Below are positions 9,566 through 16,517 of a stretch of DNA of 23,469 bases, in pieces. Where the stretch lies: the NCBI GenBank assembly GCA_910587735.1, contig CAJUNT010000034.1, positions 1 through 23,469 on the forward strand. The letters run 5' to 3'. This DNA comes from an uncultured Clostridia bacterium. Lineage in GTDB: Bacteria; Bacillota; Clostridia; Lachnospirales; Anaerotignaceae. The notes under the pieces were generated by a model. It saw only the letters and a program-made list of their open reading frames with translations, was not told where the DNA came from and did not search any database. The first letter of the stretch is position 1. Each line of letters starts with the position of its first letter. The translations under genes were made by a program, and so were the position numbers.

Positions 9566-9919
9566 AATTATTATCAGAAAAATTAAAAAAAGATATATAA
9601 TATGGCGATATTTATTTGTAAAGAAGAAAAACTTTAAAAAGAACATAGTTAATTTTATAAATATTATTGATTTTTTTAATGACTTTGATATAATAAACAT
9701 ATGGCAACAATTTGGCAACAAAAAATCAGTAAGTCAGAATAAAATATGGAATTGAGAGAAAATATCGGCAAAAATAATACAGAAACAAAGCATATGTATT
9801 TAAGTTCTGTTTGAGCTTGCCGAGTGGGAGTAGTACCCAAAACTTCAGAAAGCCTTGAAATAGAAGGATTTTTTGAACTGTTTTACCCTCTCTGATATTA
9901 AAATGATATTAAATTTTAG
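9566..9919. other. Intergenic region with integrase-arm-like repeats and an att-like site
   Basis: No gene is supported here. Two direct copies of TGGCAACAA (9702-9710 and 9713-9721) are spaced by 11 bp, one helical turn, as expected for integrase arm-type sites. At 9822-9875 a block starting GAGTGGGAGTAGTACC and ending in TTTTTTG contains the imperfect dyad AAGCCTT/AAGGATT. A related block lies at the right edge of the window (23417-23469). Both are plausible recombination sites, not proven. Confidence 0.4.
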
Positions 9920-9969
9920 ATAGACCTTTTCGTTGATTTGTATAAAACGAAAGGGTCTATTTTTGTTTT
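9920..9969. terminator. Intrinsic terminator at the end of the xre gene
   Basis: Fifteen-bp arms ATAGACCTTTTCGTT (9920-9934) and AACGAAAGGGTCTAT (9946-9960) pair with one G.U wobble around an 11-nt loop, followed by TTTTTGTTTT on the + strand. The minus-strand xre gene stops at 9968, so the hairpin also lies immediately downstream of it, though with a poorer U-run in that direction. It separates the defence operon from the integration module. Confidence 0.7.
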
Positions 9970-10495
9970 AGGAATTTCTCCATTGTATAGATGGTGTAAA
10001 TTTTCCACCACCATCACAAGTATAAGGAAAGTTTAACTTCCATTCAAAATATTCCTTTTTAGTAATTTGTCCATTTTTCAACTCTGTTTTTCTAGTGAGC
10101 CATTCTGCTAAAAATTGGTTGACTAAATTGTAGTTGAGAAAAATACCTATTGGTGCAGAAGCAGTCCAGTTGTCGGAGTTTTTATATTCCATTTCTGTGC
10201 TGAGTTCTGGATTTTCAGTCATTTGAAATAGATTGACTGTATTAGGATTTAACTCGTCCATCCAGAAAAAAGTTTGTATAATGTCTTCTGCACTTCCAGA
10301 AATGTCTACATAGAAATTCAAGAAATTTACATGAAGTGCTTCGGCAATTTGATTCAAAAGTTCTTTTTTAGGGGTACGATAGTTTGTTTCATATTGAGCA
10401 ATACGGTTTTCAGTCAAACCAACTGCAATACCTAGCTCCTTTTGGGTCATTTCCCTAAAAATGCGAATTCGCTTTATTTTTTCTCCAACAGCCAT
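9968..10495 (-). CDS. XRE-family repressor of the integration module
   Basis: A 175-aa protein starting MAVGEKIKRIRIFREMTQKE. A Cro/C1-type HTH occupies about residues 5-60 (TQKELGIAVGLTENRIAQYE), followed by a C-terminal region rich in aromatic residues (EYFEWKLNFPYTCDGGG) typical of small Firmicute element regulators. The ATG at 10493-10495 is chosen over a GTG 12 nt upstream because AAGGTGG lies at the right distance from the ATG and overlaps the GTG. It is transcribed divergently from xis-int, with its own promoter at 10530-10558 and TTAACAAATA-type repeats in the shared intergenic region. It most likely represses excision and integration genes. Function is inferred from context; the HTH is clear. 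Confidence 0.88.
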   Translation of the reverse strand: MAVGEKIKRIRIFREMTQKELGIAVGLTENRIAQYETNYRTPKKELLNQIAEALHVNFLNFYVDISGSAEDIIQTFFWMDELNPNTVNLFQMTENPELSTEMEYKNSDNWTASAPIGIFLNYNLVNQFLAEWLTRKTELKNGQITKKEYFEWKLNFPYTCDGGGKFTPSIQWRNS

Positions 10496-10529
10496 AAGAG
10501 TTACCACCTTTTTTGTTATTTTATACTTA

Positions 10530-10558
10530 ATTATAACTGATATTTAGAAAATAGTAAA
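10530..10558 (-). promoter_or_regulatory. Promoter of the xre repressor
   Basis: On the minus strand, -35 TTTACT (10553-10558) and -10 TATAAT (10530-10535) are separated by 17 bp. The start point would fall near 10523, about 28 nt before the ATG. Confidence 0.6.
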
Positions 10559-10566
10559 TAAAAAAA

Positions 10567-10585
10567 TTAACAAATATGTGAAATA
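10567..10585. promoter_or_regulatory. Operator-like repeat, copy 1
   Basis: TTAACAAATATGTGAAATA shares its first ten bases and a G-GAA-TA tail with the copy at 10633-10650. It sits between the divergent -35 boxes. It is a likely binding site for the XRE regulator. A weaker third match, TTAACAAAAAAG, begins at 10596 inside the xis-int promoter. Confidence 0.45.
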
Positions 10586-10590
10586 AGTAT

Positions 10591-10619
10591 TTGCATTAAC
10601 AAAAAAGATAATATATAAT
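10591..10619 (+). promoter_or_regulatory. Promoter for xis-int
   Basis: The -35 TTGCAT (10591-10596) and a perfect -10 TATAAT (10614-10619) are 17 bp apart. The start point would be near 10626, just before operator-like copy 2, so a bound repressor could block transcription. Confidence 0.65.
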
Positions 10620-10632
10620 AAGTACAGAAATT

Positions 10633-10650
10633 TTAACAAATAAGCGAATA
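10633..10650. promoter_or_regulatory. Operator-like repeat, copy 2
   Basis: TTAACAAATAAGCGAATA repeats copy 1 (10567-10585). It lies between the predicted xis-int transcription start and the Shine-Dalgarno GGTGG at 10657-10661, a classic roadblock position. Confidence 0.45.
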
Positions 10651-10670
10651 GTAAAAGGTGGTTGATAAGT

Positions 10671-10880
10671 ATGAATAAAAATTTATTTATAAAAGCGGAA
10701 GAAATTGCGACAGAATTGGGTGTATCAAAGTCATATGCTTACAAACTCATACGAAAACTGAATGAAGAATTGAAAAACAGGGGTTTTATTACAATTTCTG
10801 GAAAGGTCAATAGACAATTTTTTGAAGAAAAAATTTATGGACTGAGAAAGGAGGAAAGTTATGTCAGCTTACAAAGATAA
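10671..10880 (+). CDS. Excisionase-like small HTH protein
   Basis: A 69-aa protein. A winged-helix/MerR-like helix-turn-helix (KAEEIATELGVSKSYAYKLI, about residues 8-27) is followed by a basic strand region (RGFITISGKVNRQFFEEKIY). Size, fold and position directly before a tyrosine integrase fit recombination directionality factors that bind att arms and favour excision. The ATG at 10671 is preferred over TTG 10662 because GGTGG lies 9 nt upstream of the ATG but abuts the TTG. Its 3' end overlaps the integrase gene by 20 bp, so the two are cotranslated. Excisionase activity is inferred from context. Confidence 0.8.
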   Translation: MNKNLFIKAEEIATELGVSKSYAYKLIRKLNEELKNRGFITISGKVNRQFFEEKIYGLRKEESYVSLQR

Positions 10881-11931
10881 AAAAACTGGAAAATGGTTTG
10901 TATTTTTCTATTATCGTGATTGGCAAGGAAAAAACAAAGGCAAAACAAAACGAGGATTTCAAACAAAACGAGAATCACTAGAATGGGAAAGAGAATTTAA
11001 ACAAAAGCAGGAAATAAATCTTGATATGAGTTTTAAAAGTTTTGTTGAAATCTACAGTAATGATATGAGGGCAAGACTAAAACTAAATACTTGGTTGACG
11101 AAAGAAAACATCATTCAAACAAAATTAATTCCTGCCTTTGGCAACAAAAAGATGAATGAAATTCGCCCTGCTGATATAATTGCATGGCAAAATAAAATGC
11201 TTGCTTACAAAGATGAAAAAGGCAATTCCTATTCAGAAACATATTTAAAAACAGTGCATAATCAGTTGAGTACTATTTTTAATCATGCTGTGCGATACTA
11301 TGAATTGAAATCAAATCCTGCTGCAAAGGCTGGAAATATGGGAAAAGCTCAAACAAAAGAAATTGAATTTTGGACAAAAGAGGAGTATCTAAAATTTTCA
11401 GAGGCGATTATGGACAAACCATTGTCATTTTACGCTTTTGAAATGTTGTATTGGTGTGGTATTCGTCTAGGAGAACTACTTGCGTTGACACCAGCCGATT
11501 TCGATTTTGAAAAAGGTGTAGTGACTATCAATAAATCTTATCAAAGGCTTCAATGTGAAGATGTTATTACTGAACCGAAAACTGCAAAAAGTAATCGAAC
11601 AATACAGATGCCTGATTTTTTGGTGGAAGAAATAAAAGATTACTTAAAACTGCTTTATGACTGTAAAGCTACAGATAGAATTTTTCCAATTACAAAATCT
11701 TATTTACATCATGAAATGGATAGAGGTGCAAAAGTAGCAGGTGTAAAGCGTATTAAATTGCACAGTTTAAGACACTCACATATTAGTCATTTGATTGACT
11801 TAGGATTTTCAGCTGTTGCGATTGCGGACAGAGTAGGACATGAAAGCATTGACATCACTTATCAGTATGCTCACCTATTTCCTACAAAACAGATGGAAAT
11901 GGCACAAAAATTAAATGCAGAAAGAGGGTGA
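10861..11931 (+). CDS. int: Tyrosine recombinase / phage-type integrase
   Basis: A 356-aa complete site-specific integrase. The N-terminal ~45 residues (YKDKKTGKWFVFFYYRDWQG) form an AP2-like arm-binding domain. Residues about 55-160 are the SAM-like core-binding domain. The catalytic domain has R202 (CGIRLGELLAL), a Lys near 240-243 (EPKTAKSNRTI), H301-x-x-R304 (HSLRHSHISH), H327 (VGHES) and the nucleophile Y336 (TYQYAHLFP). All active-site residues are present, so it should be functional. The start is set by GGAGG just upstream of ATG 10861, inside the xis-like gene. It would integrate and, with the upstream factor, excise the element at an att site; candidate sites lie at 9822-9875 and 23417-23469. 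Confidence 0.96.
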   Translation: MSAYKDKKTGKWFVFFYYRDWQGKNKGKTKRGFQTKRESLEWEREFKQKQEINLDMSFKSFVEIYSNDMRARLKLNTWLTKENIIQTKLIPAFGNKKMNEIRPADIIAWQNKMLAYKDEKGNSYSETYLKTVHNQLSTIFNHAVRYYELKSNPAAKAGNMGKAQTKEIEFWTKEEYLKFSEAIMDKPLSFYAFEMLYWCGIRLGELLALTPADFDFEKGVVTINKSYQRLQCEDVITEPKTAKSNRTIQMPDFLVEEIKDYLKLLYDCKATDRIFPITKSYLHHEMDRGAKVAGVKRIKLHSLRHSHISHLIDLGFSAVAIADRVGHESIDITYQYAHLFPTKQMEMAQKLNAERG

Positions 11932-11936
11932 AAGAG

Positions 11937-12113
11937 ATGGAGAAAAACTTAGACAAACAAGGCAGATGGCGAAATAAAACGGTTTCATTCAGAATGTCAA
12001 AGGAAGAAGTAATATTATTAAATAACCTAGTTGATTTATCAGGATTAACCAAGCAAGATTACAAGCTAAATGCGAAAAGCCCACCCCTAAAGGAGTGGGC
12101 TTTTCGCATTTAG
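11937..12113 (+). pseudogene. Truncated MobC-like/ribbon-helix-helix protein
   Basis: The frame opens MEKNLDKQGRWRNKTVSFRM and continues to LVDLSGLTKQDY, the N-terminal signature of small ribbon-helix-helix relaxosome or DNA-binding proteins found after integrases in Firmicute elements. After about 42 residues the frame enters the long palindrome (12050-12133) and encodes an unrelated tail (KLNAKSPPLKEWAFRI). The normal protein continues with further helices, so this is a 3'-truncated remnant. A GTG at 11928 overlapping the integrase TGA is an alternative start; ATG 11937 has the better spacing to AGAGGGTG. Probably not functional. Confidence 0.6.
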
Positions 12114-12133
12114 CTTGTAATAATGCTTGCTTG
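12050..12133. repeat. Long palindrome with an embedded terminator-like core
   Basis: CAAGCAAG (12050-12057) pairs with CTTGCTTG (12126-12133). Inside, a 31-bp stem (12058-12088 with 12091-12121) has a single C.A mismatch and a 2-nt loop. The inner core, GAAAAGCCCACCCCT against AGGAGTGGGCTTTTC, has the A-tract/GC-stem/T-tract layout of a bidirectional terminator, but the pairing runs far beyond what termination needs. It begins exactly where the ribbon-helix-helix gene loses homology. It is consistent with a mobile palindromic insertion or a deletion junction. Confidence 0.85.
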
Positions 12134-12160
12134 TCAGCAAAAGCTGTTTAAAAATTGTTA

Positions 12161-12189
12161 GGGGATTGGCTGATGTCATTCCCCTTTTT
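12161..12189 (+). terminator. Intrinsic terminator before the jelly-roll gene
   Basis: GGGGATTG (12161-12168) pairs with CATTCCCC (12177-12184) with one T.T mismatch around an 8-nt loop, then TTTTT. It lies 22 nt before ATG 12211, so it could end upstream transcription or act as a leader attenuator for the two phage-like genes. Confidence 0.55.
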
Positions 12190-12210
12190 ATAATAAAAGG
12201 AGTGATAATA

Positions 12211-12618
12211 ATGATTGAAGCAGTAAATACAGCAATACAAACAGTAGAACCAAATGGAACATTAGTTTTTAGTAGTACATCTGTAAATAGAGGTTGTACC
12301 GTTAGACATAGACAAGGGAGTGGCAGGTTTACGGCGTTAAAACCGGGTGTATATAAGATAAGTTTCCAAGCAAATGTTGCTATACCAACAGGTGGTACGG
12401 CTGGTGCTATTAGCTTAGATATTGTACAGGACGGCGAAAGTTTAGCAGGCTCCAGAATGATATCTACACCAGCAGCAGTTGATACTTATAATAGTGTTTC
12501 TGCTGTGGTATTAGCAGAAGTATATAGATGTGATAGTGCTAATATTGCTATAAGAAATACTTCCGGCGTTGCTGTGAATGTACAAGACGCTAATATTGTT
12601 ATTGATAGATTATGCTGA
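12211..12618 (+). CDS. Phage head-fibre/C1q-like jelly-roll protein
   Basis: A 135-aa protein, MIEAVNTAIQTVEPNGTLVF onward, almost entirely beta-strand with alternating hydrophobics and many Gly, Thr and Ser. The pattern GRFTALKPGVYKISFQANV followed by ISLDIVQDGES and a terminal NVQDANIVIDRLC resembles the small C1q/TNF-like jelly roll of phage head fibres, tail-tip decorations and spore-surface proteins. It has no signal peptide or membrane segment. ATG 12211 has AAAGGAGTG 6-7 nt upstream. It is 14 nt before the next gene, with which it forms a two-gene unit ending at a terminator. GC content is higher than its neighbours, which fits acquisition. The fold call is by pattern; function unknown. 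Confidence 0.7.
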   Translation: MIEAVNTAIQTVEPNGTLVFSSTSVNRGCTVRHRQGSGRFTALKPGVYKISFQANVAIPTGGTAGAISLDIVQDGESLAGSRMISTPAAVDTYNSVSAVVLAEVYRCDSANIAIRNTSGVAVNVQDANIVIDRLC

Positions 12619-12632
12619 TTGGGGGTGGCAGT

Positions 12633-13271
12633 ATGAATAAAACAATGAGACTTGCCATGTTGAACCAAAGCAACAGAAATAATAATAACAGAAATAACAA
12701 CGATTATAGAGGAAATCAAATAGGTTTTCGATATGATGATGGTAGTTATAATACAAACAGACGAGAGTATGACAGATATATAGATTATGATAGAAATAGG
12801 GAATATGACAGACGGATGGAATCCGAACCGATTTATAGCAGAAGGCAAAGAGATGATAACGGACGTTATATGAGTAATATGCATTATGGTGACGAACATA
12901 ATGATAATGTAATACCTATGCAGGGGTATGTTGGTATTGCTTATACTATGGATAATGCTGGTATGGGTAAAATGGATAAAAAACAGGCTGAAAATTGGAC
13001 ACGTCACATGAAAAATGAAGATGGTAGTACTGGTGCGAAATGGACATTTGAGGAAGTCAAAAAAGTCATGCAGCAGAATAATGTGGATTGTGACCCTGTG
13101 GAATTTTATGCTACTATGAATATGTTGTACTCTGATTATGGCAAAGTGTTTAAAAAACATGATGTCGCTACTATGCAATTTTATGTAGATATGGCTAAGG
13201 CGTTTTTAGATGATGAAGACGCTGTGAAAAATAAATTGGAACAATATTATAGATATGTTGTGAAGCATTAA
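12633..13271 (+). CDS. Phage-associated N/R-rich protein with C-terminal helical domain
   Basis: A 212-aa protein. Residues about 10-85 are low-complexity Asn/Arg/Tyr/Asp (RNNNNRNNNDYRG; EYDRYIDYDRNREYDRRM). Residues about 110-205 form a compact domain (AENWTRHMKNEDGSTGAKWT, then EFYATMNMLYSDYGKVFKKH and a final YYRYVV) that I associate with uncharacterised prophage virion-region proteins of gut Firmicutes. ATG 12633 follows GGGGGTGG. It is separated from the jelly-roll gene by 14 nt, and the pair ends in a strong terminator. No catalytic motif, signal or membrane helix. It may be a structural or scaffold-type phage protein; family identity is from memory and unconfirmed. Confidence 0.65.
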   Translation: MNKTMRLAMLNQSNRNNNNRNNNDYRGNQIGFRYDDGSYNTNRREYDRYIDYDRNREYDRRMESEPIYSRRQRDDNGRYMSNMHYGDEHNDNVIPMQGYVGIAYTMDNAGMGKMDKKQAENWTRHMKNEDGSTGAKWTFEEVKKVMQQNNVDCDPVEFYATMNMLYSDYGKVFKKHDVATMQFYVDMAKAFLDDEDAVKNKLEQYYRYVVKH

Positions 13272-13279
13272 ATAAGAAG

Positions 13280-13303
13280 GGGAGTGAAAACTCCCTTTTT
13301 TTT
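13280..13303 (+). terminator. Intrinsic terminator after the phage-like pair
   Basis: A perfect 6-bp stem GGGAGT/ACTCCC with a GAAA tetraloop is followed by eight T. It lies 8 nt after the TAA of the N/R-rich gene and closes the two-gene unit. Confidence 0.9.
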
Positions 13304-13730
13304 GATATACCAAAACCACCCTATCACTTTATTTTTTTGTCCTTCTTTTGTCCTACTTTTTAAAAAAATTATAAAAATAATATACTGTTTTTTGAATGAT
13401 ATTTCATAGAAATAGCGATAAAAACAACAATCTACACAATTCTGAAAAATTATAAAAATTTATTTACATCAATCATGGCAAATTTTGTTTTGTATACAAT
13501 TTTTATCATTTATTTGTCTATAGAAGTTTGGCAATTTAAAACAAAATAACTATAATAAAATTTAAAATAATTAATTATATTACATCATATTTTTGTAAAG
13601 AATAATAATAAAAAATATATCTTTTCTTTATATATAATGATATAATAAAAATAGATTATAATGAGTATTAATTTAAATATATTAGTTAAGTAAGATTTCA
13701 CTAAAGTTTCTATAAAAAAGAGGTATGTAT
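13304..13730. other. Gene-free AT-rich leader region of the Septu operon
   Basis: No open frame with a ribosome binding site and no obvious structured RNA. A weak promoter candidate is TTGTAA (13593-13598) with TATATC (13616-13621) at 17 bp. No reverse transcriptase or msr/msd-like RNA accompanies the downstream PtuAB genes, so this does not look like a retron. Confidence 0.4.
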
Positions 13731-14915
13731 ATGAAAATTAAATCGTTAATCATTGATGGAATAGGAGGAATACAACATTTAGAAATCAATTTTATTGATA
13801 GCATGAATGTTATTTGTGGTGCAAATGGTATTGGAAAAACAACAATATTAGAAATTATATCTGATGCTTTTATAAATTCTATGACACCATCAAAACTAGC
13901 AAAAAATGCTTTGTATAAAATAGGCAAATATAGAATTGAGCTAGAATCAAATGTTAACGGAAATAAGCAAATAACAAGTAAAGAAGAAGTAGTAAAAAAA
14001 TTTGAACCGAAATTAATTGAACATCATAATGGATGGGGGCAATATTCTAAAGATTTTTTATATTTTGGAATAAATCGTAATATTGATTATATCAAGTTAA
14101 ATGCTGTTAGTTCAGACCCACAGCGAGGAGAATATGAAAATAGTAAAATAGCTACAGAGGGAATAAAGGCAAATGATATTAAAAATTGGTTTGTAAATAG
14201 ATATTTATTTTTAAATATAGAAGGAAGTTTGACAAAAGAACAATGCGAAAATGTTGAACTTGCACAGAAAATGTTTAGTATTTTAGATAATAAAGTTCAC
14301 TTTAATAAAGTCATTCCTAGTTCGTTCGATATAATATTGACAGATTCAAAAGGAGAGATTTATTTTGAATATTTATCTGCAGGTTATAAAAGTTGTATTT
14401 ATATCATTTTAGGTATTATAAAAGAGATAGAATATAGAAATTCAGAAAGCCCAATTTTAGTAAAAGATTTTGAAGGAGTTATATTAATTGATGAAATCGA
14501 TTTACATTTACATCCTGTTTGGCAGTCAAAACTTTTAGGAGCATTAAAAAATATTTTTCCACAAACACAATTTATTTTAACAACTCATAGTCCTAGTATT
14601 CTTCAAACTTTACAAAAAGAAGAAATTATTGCTTTAGGCTATGATGAAAATGAAAATGTTTCTTTAAAAAAACTTAATTTAGGCAAATATGGTTTACAAG
14701 GTTGGACATTAGAAGAAATATTGAAATATATTATGGAAATGCCAACAACTACATCTGAACTATATCAAGAAACATTAGAAAATTTTGATAAAGCAATGAA
14801 TGATGAAAATAGAGATGCTATTTTAAAATATTATGAATTATTAAAAGAGATGTTGCATCCTAATAATCCGTTATGCAAACTATTATCCATTCAAGTAGCA
14901 GAATGGGAGGATTGA
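13731..14915 (+). CDS. ptuA: Septu defence ATPase PtuA
   Basis: A 394-aa SMC/ABC-like AAA ATPase. Walker A is GANGIGKT at 30-37, an LSAG signature-like segment lies near 215-220 (EYLSAGYKSCIY), Walker B with catalytic Glu is VILIDEIDLHLHP near 250-262, and the switch histidine is in TTHSPSIL near 284. ATG 13731 is chosen because GAGG lies 7 nt upstream; an in-frame ATG at 13725 is too close. The gene is followed, with 5 nt between stop and start, by an HNH nuclease, the defining PtuA-PtuB arrangement of Septu. In this family the ATPase oligomer holds and regulates PtuB, and infection triggers nucleic-acid cleavage. The identification rests on the gene pair plus motifs. Confidence 0.87.
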   Translation: MKIKSLIIDGIGGIQHLEINFIDSMNVICGANGIGKTTILEIISDAFINSMTPSKLAKNALYKIGKYRIELESNVNGNKQITSKEEVVKKFEPKLIEHHNGWGQYSKDFLYFGINRNIDYIKLNAVSSDPQRGEYENSKIATEGIKANDIKNWFVNRYLFLNIEGSLTKEQCENVELAQKMFSILDNKVHFNKVIPSSFDIILTDSKGEIYFEYLSAGYKSCIYIILGIIKEIEYRNSESPILVKDFEGVILIDEIDLHLHPVWQSKLLGALKNIFPQTQFILTTHSPSILQTLQKEEIIALGYDENENVSLKKLNLGKYGLQGWTLEEILKYIMEMPTTTSELYQETLENFDKAMNDENRDAILKYYELLKEMLHPNNPLCKLLSIQVAEWED

Positions 14916-14920
14916 TTTGT

Positions 14921-15700
14921 TTGATAAAAGTTAATCGTATAGATAAGCCAAAAGAATTGACAAAGGAAGTACAACAGCAGTTAACAGATGAATTTAAAAA
15001 AGATAAGAATAAAAATGTATGGAATAAAAAGTATATAAGAGACCAGCTTATATTGGAATGTAATAGTAAATGTGTGTATTGTGAATGCTTTATTGGAAAT
15101 GGACATAAAGAGATGCATATTGACCATTTTCATTATAAGAATAAATATAAAGATGAAGTTGTTACATGGGAAAATTTAAATCCCTCTTGCTCTACCTGTA
15201 ATAAAAATAAATCTCAACATGATACATATGAAACACCAATTATTAATCCTTTTGAGCAAGAACCAAAGGATTATTTTTATTTAAAGAATTATAGATATTA
15301 TAGTCGAAATGAAAAGGTTGATAAGATAGTACATGATACCATTAATGTATTAGGATTAAATGATACAGAAAATATTGTGAAGTTACGCTTTGAACAGGGA
15401 GAAACTTTAATTGATAAAATAAATGATATTTATGAGTTAGCAGAGGAAAATAAAGAAATTTTAAATAATAATATTTCCAAAAAAAATAGAGTTATGCGTG
15501 GATGTAAAAATATACTTAGAAAGGGAATAAAAGAAGCAGAATATTCAGCTTTTATGGCGACTATTATAAAAAATGATGAAAATTATATAAAATTAAAACA
15601 ATTATTAATAAGATTAAAAATATGGAATGAAGAGCTACAGAGCTTAGATGAACAAGTAGAAAAAATAAAAATGCAAATATATCCAGATAGATTATATTGA
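14921..15700 (+). CDS. ptuB: Septu defence HNH endonuclease PtuB
   Basis: A 259-aa protein beginning at TTG 14921 (MIKVNRIDKPKEL), with GGGAGG 10 nt upstream. An ATG at 14873 would add 16 residues (MQTIIHSSSRMGG) and overlap ptuA without a Shine-Dalgarno, so I reject it. The nuclease domain has the zinc pair C51-x2-C54, the active-site H66-I-D68-H69, N85/N87 in TWENLNPSC, the second zinc pair C90-x2-C93 and the final N94-K-N96-K basic tail: a full HNH/McrA-type fold. The helical C-terminal half probably contacts PtuA. It is the effector that cleaves nucleic acid when the system is activated. A strong terminator follows at 15726-15774. Confidence 0.88.
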   Translation: MIKVNRIDKPKELTKEVQQQLTDEFKKDKNKNVWNKKYIRDQLILECNSKCVYCECFIGNGHKEMHIDHFHYKNKYKDEVVTWENLNPSCSTCNKNKSQHDTYETPIINPFEQEPKDYFYLKNYRYYSRNEKVDKIVHDTINVLGLNDTENIVKLRFEQGETLIDKINDIYELAEENKEILNNNISKKNRVMRGCKNILRKGIKEAEYSAFMATIIKNDENYIKLKQLLIRLKIWNEELQSLDEQVEKIKMQIYPDRLY

Positions 15701-15725
15701 AAAATCAATAAATATCTTTTAAAGT

Positions 15726-15774
15726 AAAAATAGTTTTATAAGTTTAATATTTGTTAACTTATAAAACTATTTTT
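15726..15774 (+). terminator. Terminator of the Septu operon
   Basis: A perfect 19-bp inverted repeat, AAAAATAGTTTTATAAGTT (15726-15744) with AACTTATAAAACTATTTTT (15756-15774), around an 11-nt loop. The A-tract and T-tract make it bidirectional. It begins 26 nt after the ptuB stop. Confidence 0.85.
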
Positions 15775-15785
15775 ATATTGTATTA

Positions 15786-15879
15786 TTTAGATAGTGTCGT
15801 CATAAGGATAGAAAAGTGGTATCATTAAAGAAAAAAGAAAAGAGGAAAAAGAAATGGAAGATTATCATAAATATGATAT
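15786..15879 (+). mobile_element. Possible remnant of an IS5/IS427-type element
   Basis: After a GTGTCGTCATAAGG block resembling an IS end, a short frame begins at ATG 15854 (MEDYHKYDI), preceded by AAGAGGAAAAAG. The motif resembles the N-terminus of IS427-group transposases (..KYDIT..QW..L). It stops being recognisable exactly at the IS630 left end (15880). I infer a truncated earlier insertion; the fragment is too short to be sure. Confidence 0.25.
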
Positions 15880-15896
15880 TATAGCAATCCTACAAA

Positions 15897-16517
15897 TTAT
15901 CGCCTCAAACCAACAGCAGAAAACCAGCCAACACAATTAGATGATGTTATTTTTAAAAAAGCAGTTTTAATAGCATTTGTGAGCATAGAAATATCCCTTA
16001 TTTTCATTGTACGTAAAACAGACTTTATCTTTGACCACATCATTTCTATTGGATTAAAATCTGGACTATATGCAGGTAGATACAGTAATGTCAAATGTTT
16101 TGGCGAACAATTTATGATTTTCGAAACTTCTTTCACATGATGAGAACGTATATTATCCATTACTACAATATCTCCTTCATGTAGTGTTGGTATGAGTGTA
16201 TTTTTTAAATATTCTACAAATTTCTCCCCTGTTATTCCTCCTTCATAAGTGGTATATGCACTTTCTCCATTTATTCTTATCGAATATAAAATTGTAGTAT
16301 TTATAGGTGTATTGAGTGGTGTCTTATCTACACAGCGAGTACCACCAAGAGAACGTCCATAAATTCTTGTCATGTTAATATTTACTCCACTTTCGTCCAC
16401 AAATGCTATTTTTTCTGCATTATAATTGAGGAGATTTTTAGTCCAATTTTTTCTTTTTTCTTTCACATCGGGGACGTTCTCGTTCAGAAGTATAAAGAAA
16501 TTTCTTTTTATAGACAT
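15897..16517 (-). CDS. IS630 transposase, C-terminal DDE catalytic part
   Basis: The frame carries the catalytic core of an IS630/Tc1-type transposase: first Asp in KIAFVDESGVN, second Asp in GDIVVMDNIRSHH, and the Glu in AYSPDFNPIEMMWSKIK. It is in the +1 phase relative to the N-terminal part, and the two overlap by about 80 bp. The homologous continuation starts at PDVKEKRKNW, just after a CCCC run, so a one-base insertion or a +1 ribosomal slip on CCC-C would rejoin them into about 310 aa, the usual size. The ATG at 16517 has no proper ribosome binding site. Whether the frameshift is programmed or a mutation is open. Confidence 0.85.
   Translation of the reverse strand: MSIKRNFFILLNENVPDVKEKRKNWTKNLLNYNAEKIAFVDESGVNINMTRIYGRSLGGTRCVDKTPLNTPINTTILYSIRINGESAYTTYEGGITGEKFVEYLKNTLIPTLHEGDIVVMDNIRSHHVKEVSKIINCSPKHLTLLYLPAYSPDFNPIEMMWSKIKSVLRTMKIRDISMLTNAIKTAFLKITSSNCVGWFSAVGLRR

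Noticed and set aside
9467..9721. Minus-strand frame of 84 codons at the end of the YobI-like gene
   Set aside because: Extremely Phe/Ile-rich antisense translation of AT-rich DNA overlapping the NTPase gene; no start signal.
12127..12210. Extended N-terminus of the jelly-roll protein
   Set aside because: It would translate through a terminator hairpin; ATG 12211 has its own Shine-Dalgarno and matches the natural fold start.
12486..13178. Long minus-strand open frame of 230 codons
   Set aside because: It is the antisense shadow of the two phage-like genes, rich in Ile/His/Thr from complementing Asn/Asp/Tyr codons, with no ribosome binding site.
13304..13730. Retron RNA upstream of the PtuAB genes
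   Set aside because: No reverse transcriptase in the window and no long paired msr/msd-like structure; the genes fit stand-alone Septu.
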